Assembly (NCBI RefSeq): GCF_000190575.1
Contig: NC_015164.1
Span: forward strand, 1,426,001 to 1,490,000
Reading direction: 5' to 3'
Length of the DNA: 64,000 nucleotides
Source: Phocaeicola salanitronis DSM 18170
Lineage (GTDB): Bacteria; Bacteroidota; Bacteroidia; Bacteroidales; Bacteroidaceae
Both the position numbers and the translations under genes were made by a program. Below are positions 61,848 to 64,000 of the stretch, piece by piece. The notes under the pieces were generated by a model. That model was given only the letters and a program-made list of their open reading frames with translations. It did no database searches and was not told the DNA's origin. Position 1 is the first letter of the stretch. Each line of letters begins with the position of its first letter.

Positions 61848-64000
61848 TTAAGCATAGCTATGTATGCCGCCTAAGATGAAATTGACGCCAAAATAAGTAA
61901 TCAGTACGCTCAAAAACGCGACAACGGCAAACCAGTGAAAGAACATAGGCCGACGAAATGCGGGGAGCGACGAAGCATGCAAGGCTGCCGCATATATAAA
62001 TAAGGTGATAAGCGCCCAAGTCTCTTTCGGGTCCCATCCCCAATAACGCCCCCATGAAACATTCGCCCATACGGCACCGATGAAAATGCCGAGCGCCAGG
62101 CAGAACACCGCCGGATAAAGAATAAGCCGGCTCATGACTTGCAGCCGGACAACGGCATCCTGATAATCCTTATGAGTATAGCGCAACACAATTGCCATAA
62201 TGCCGTTCAGCATGATAAATGCGGTAAGCGAATAGGCAATCATAATGGTCACCACATGAAGGCTAAGCAAGGGCGATGCCAATACCGGCATCAGTTGGGT
62301 AATAGGCGGATTTGCCTCGCCCAGCATCGCCACCAGCAATGCCAGCCCGCACAGCATATAGCCGAAAGCAATGACGGCTTCGGACTTGCGGTAGAAAATA
62401 AAAGTGAGCAAGGTGGCGCACAATGCCAGAAACTGCATCGTCTCGTAGCCGTTCGACAGCGGGAGGTGTCCGCTGACGAATCCCCTCAGACCGATAAGCG
62501 ACAAGAGATAAACCGCAATGATACCCAATGCGGCAAGCAAAAAGACATTCACACGGGTCTTGCCGCATACCGGACGGCTCATCCGCCGGCAATAGAAAAT
62601 AAAGGAAAGAATGCCGACGGTAAGGCAAGCCATCGCCAAAGGCCGGGTATAGTCCAAACAATTGTATAGCCTTTCCGCCCGGAAACAGGCATCGGAAGGA
62701 AGCACTTCACCCGCAGTCTTTTGTTGGTATTTCCGTATCTTCCCCGTAAGTTCGAGTATGGCAGCATCGTTTTTCTTCATCACCTGCTCGCTCAGCAATC
62801 CCAGGCTCTTGCGGACGAACAGCCATTGCTCGTCGGGCAAGTCTTGAGGCAAGTCGTCTACGGGAGCGAACCAGCCTGTCCGGTTATGCTCCGTCCGGCA
62901 CGGATAGATTTTCAGGATGCTGCCCGTAGCGGTCATGCTAATCAGGTTGAACTTCTCGTTCGCCTCGTTCCATTCACGTTTGTATTGGGAACTGCCCGTT
63001 CCATTCTCTTTCAGCTTATACCCTTCCGTTCCGAAAAAATCGTTCAGGCAAGCATAATCCCCTCCGATACCCAGCCGGCGTTGCACTTCCTTGCTTTTAA
63101 TGCGGATGACAGGCTCGGCTTTCCAGTCATCGTAATAAAAGAACCAACCCGTAAACACCTGTTCGGCAGTCAGTCCTTTGTAGGTCGTTTTGCCGTAAAG
63201 CTTTACGGTAAAGTCTTTCGCCAAGGTCTGCAAGGGACAGATGCGGTCGTGGTAATAGATGTAGAGGTTGCCTACCGCGGATGCAGCCTCACGGGATAAG
63301 TGCTTGGGCTGCTCCGAAGCCATGCCAGCGACGGATGAAAGCAGTGCGATACCTAACAGAACCGTTTTATTACGCAACGCGGGATGACGGAGAAGCCGGC
63401 GGAACATGCTGTCTTTCTGAAAAAAGAAGCCCAAGACAGAGAGCAGCAATAAAGCATATCCGGTATAGGTAATGCCGATGCCCCATGGGTCGTAAGACAC
63501 CGCAAGGGTAGTTCCTTGCCCGTCCTTGTCGTATGCCGACTGGTAGAAACGGTAATGGTGATAAGTGAATATCCGGTTCATCGACACTTCTCCTTCTGCC
63601 TGCATTCCGTTATCCTCAATTCGGATGCGGCTGGTAAAGTCCATGGGCGCAAAGCTTCCTTTGTAATAGTCGATGCGGAAATCGTGCAGCCGCACATCGA
63701 AAGGAAGCGGCTCTTCCTCCGTTTCCGAAGTGACAAAAGCCGAAACAGGCGTATCGTTCATCCGCAAATGGATGCTTCCTTGCTTTCCGCAAAGGCGCGT
63801 GGTGAGCGCTCCTGCCAGGATAACCAGAAACGCTATGTGCAGCAGGAACGTAAAAAAATCCCGTTGCAGTTTCCGGCTTATCAGGTAAACCAAAGCGCAT
63901 ACCGCCAGGATTCCCCACAGCATGGTAAAGAACGGAGAGCCATAGATAGCCGTCCAAGCCGTACCGGTTCCTTGCAGCTTTTCTACAACGGTGGCGGTCA
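61848..64000 (-). CDS. Cytochrome c biogenesis protein, ResB-CcsA fusion (partial)
   Basis: The frame stays open from the Met at 63923 to the window edge (ATVVEKLQGTGTAWTAIYGS is encoded just upstream), so the true start lies beyond 64000. The N-terminal half is ResB-like: membrane helices, then DVRLHDFRIDYYKGSFAPMD and a periplasmic domain. The C-terminal third is CcsA/CcmC-like with GHLPLSNGYETMQFLALCAT and the haem-handling WWD-type motif WGRYWGWDPKETWALITL. Such fusions deliver haem and attach it to apocytochrome c in Bacteroidetes, often next to nrfHA genes, which are outside the view. Confidence 0.9.
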   Translation of the reverse strand, partial: TATVVEKLQGTGTAWTAIYGSPFFTMLWGILAVCALVYLISRKLQRDFFTFLLHIAFLVILAGALTTRLCGKQGSIHLRMNDTPVSAFVTSETEEEPLPFDVRLHDFRIDYYKGSFAPMDFTSRIRIEDNGMQAEGEVSMNRIFTYHHYRFYQSAYDKDGQGTTLAVSYDPWGIGITYTGYALLLLSVLGFFFQKDSMFRRLLRHPALRNKTVLLGIALLSSVAGMASEQPKHLSREAASAVGNLYIYYHDRICPLQTLAKDFTVKLYGKTTYKGLTAEQVFTGWFFYYDDWKAEPVIRIKSKEVQRRLGIGGDYACLNDFFGTEGYKLKENGTGSSQYKREWNEANEKFNLISMTATGSILKIYPCRTEHNRTGWFAPVDDLPQDLPDEQWLFVRKSLGLLSEQVMKKNDAAILELTGKIRKYQQKTAGEVLPSDACFRAERLYNCLDYTRPLAMACLTVGILSFIFYCRRMSRPVCGKTRVNVFLLAALGIIAVYLLSLIGLRGFVSGHLPLSNGYETMQFLALCATLLTFIFYRKSEAVIAFGYMLCGLALLVAMLGEANPPITQLMPVLASPLLSLHVVTIMIAYSLTAFIMLNGIMAIVLRYTHKDYQDAVVRLQVMSRLILYPAVFCLALGIFIGAVWANVSWGRYWGWDPKETWALITLFIYAAALHASSLPAFRRPMFFHWFAVVAFLSVLITYFGVNFILGGIHSYA

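Overview
The window looks like chromosome from a Bacteroidales gut-type bacterium (Bacteroides/Phocaeicola-like). The evidence is a type III glutamine synthetase, a MetA-type homoserine acyltransferase, a fused ResB/CcsA protein, families typical of Bacteroidales (PL29-N/GLUG surface lipoprotein, DUF6261-, DUF6078- and DUF3127-like proteins) and promoters of the Bacteroidetes type (-7 TAnnTTTG) instead of -10/-35 boxes. No rRNA, tRNA or CRISPR array was seen.

Layout. 1-4.9 kb: the end of a secreted esterase-like gene, a stack of palindromic repeats, a DUF6261-like gene, a six-unit 41-bp tandem repeat, and a large collagen-like/GLUG surface lipoprotein split by a frameshift at an A7 tract. 4.9-12.8 kb: housekeeping DNA replication and repair block, with a DUF3127 protein divergent from dnaN, exonuclease, coaBC, recN, rlmB and a TPR pseudo-protease. 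13-16.3 kb: rnz, an ECF sigma factor with a membrane protein and a Spy/CpxP-like protein, then a MITE-like element touching a DUF6078-like gene. 16.6-24.4 kb: a clearly AT-rich four-gene operon (DUF1848 protein with a radical-SAM-like CxxxCxxC motif; a 1510-residue WG/methyltransferase-like/RecQ-helicase fusion; a tail-anchored coiled-coil protein; an AlbA_2 protein). It has its own promoter with a perfect palindrome at the start site. This is the best candidate for an undescribed, probably defence-related, system. 24.5-34.3 kb: rmuC, a lone TonB-dependent receptor, a membrane zinc-ribbon protein, U32 protease-like/metA, tpx and small enzymes. 34.5-37.3 kb: a cupin and a primase/helicase-like DUF3987-type gene carrying a palindromic intergenic repeat in frame inside its coding region.

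37.4-43.6 kb: a heavy-metal RND efflux operon (TolC-like, CusA-like, His-rich CusB-like) with a His/Cys-rich small secreted protein. 43.7-47.1 kb: a CBS/CorC membrane protein, a candidate small RNA region, and an overlapping hemerythrin/LuxR regulator pair. 47.2-57.7 kb: two nearly identical IS4-type insertion sequences in opposite orientation, each inserted at the same target inside copies of one palindromic repeat, bracketing an AcrAB-TolC-like multidrug operon and a divergent ThrE-type exporter. A remnant of another outer-membrane efflux gene lies just outside the second copy. 57.9-64 kb: glnN, purT and a ResB/CcsA cytochrome c biogenesis protein that runs off the window end.

Intergenic gaps are packed with at least seven families of hairpin-forming repeats, labelled here R1 (CAGATT type), R2 (GTCATTCTGAGCG type), R3 (GTAGGGGCG type), R4 (GGATTTGCAATCC type), R5 (GAATGAAGAATGAAG type), R6 (CRCAGAG type) and R7 (ATTAATAATTAA type).
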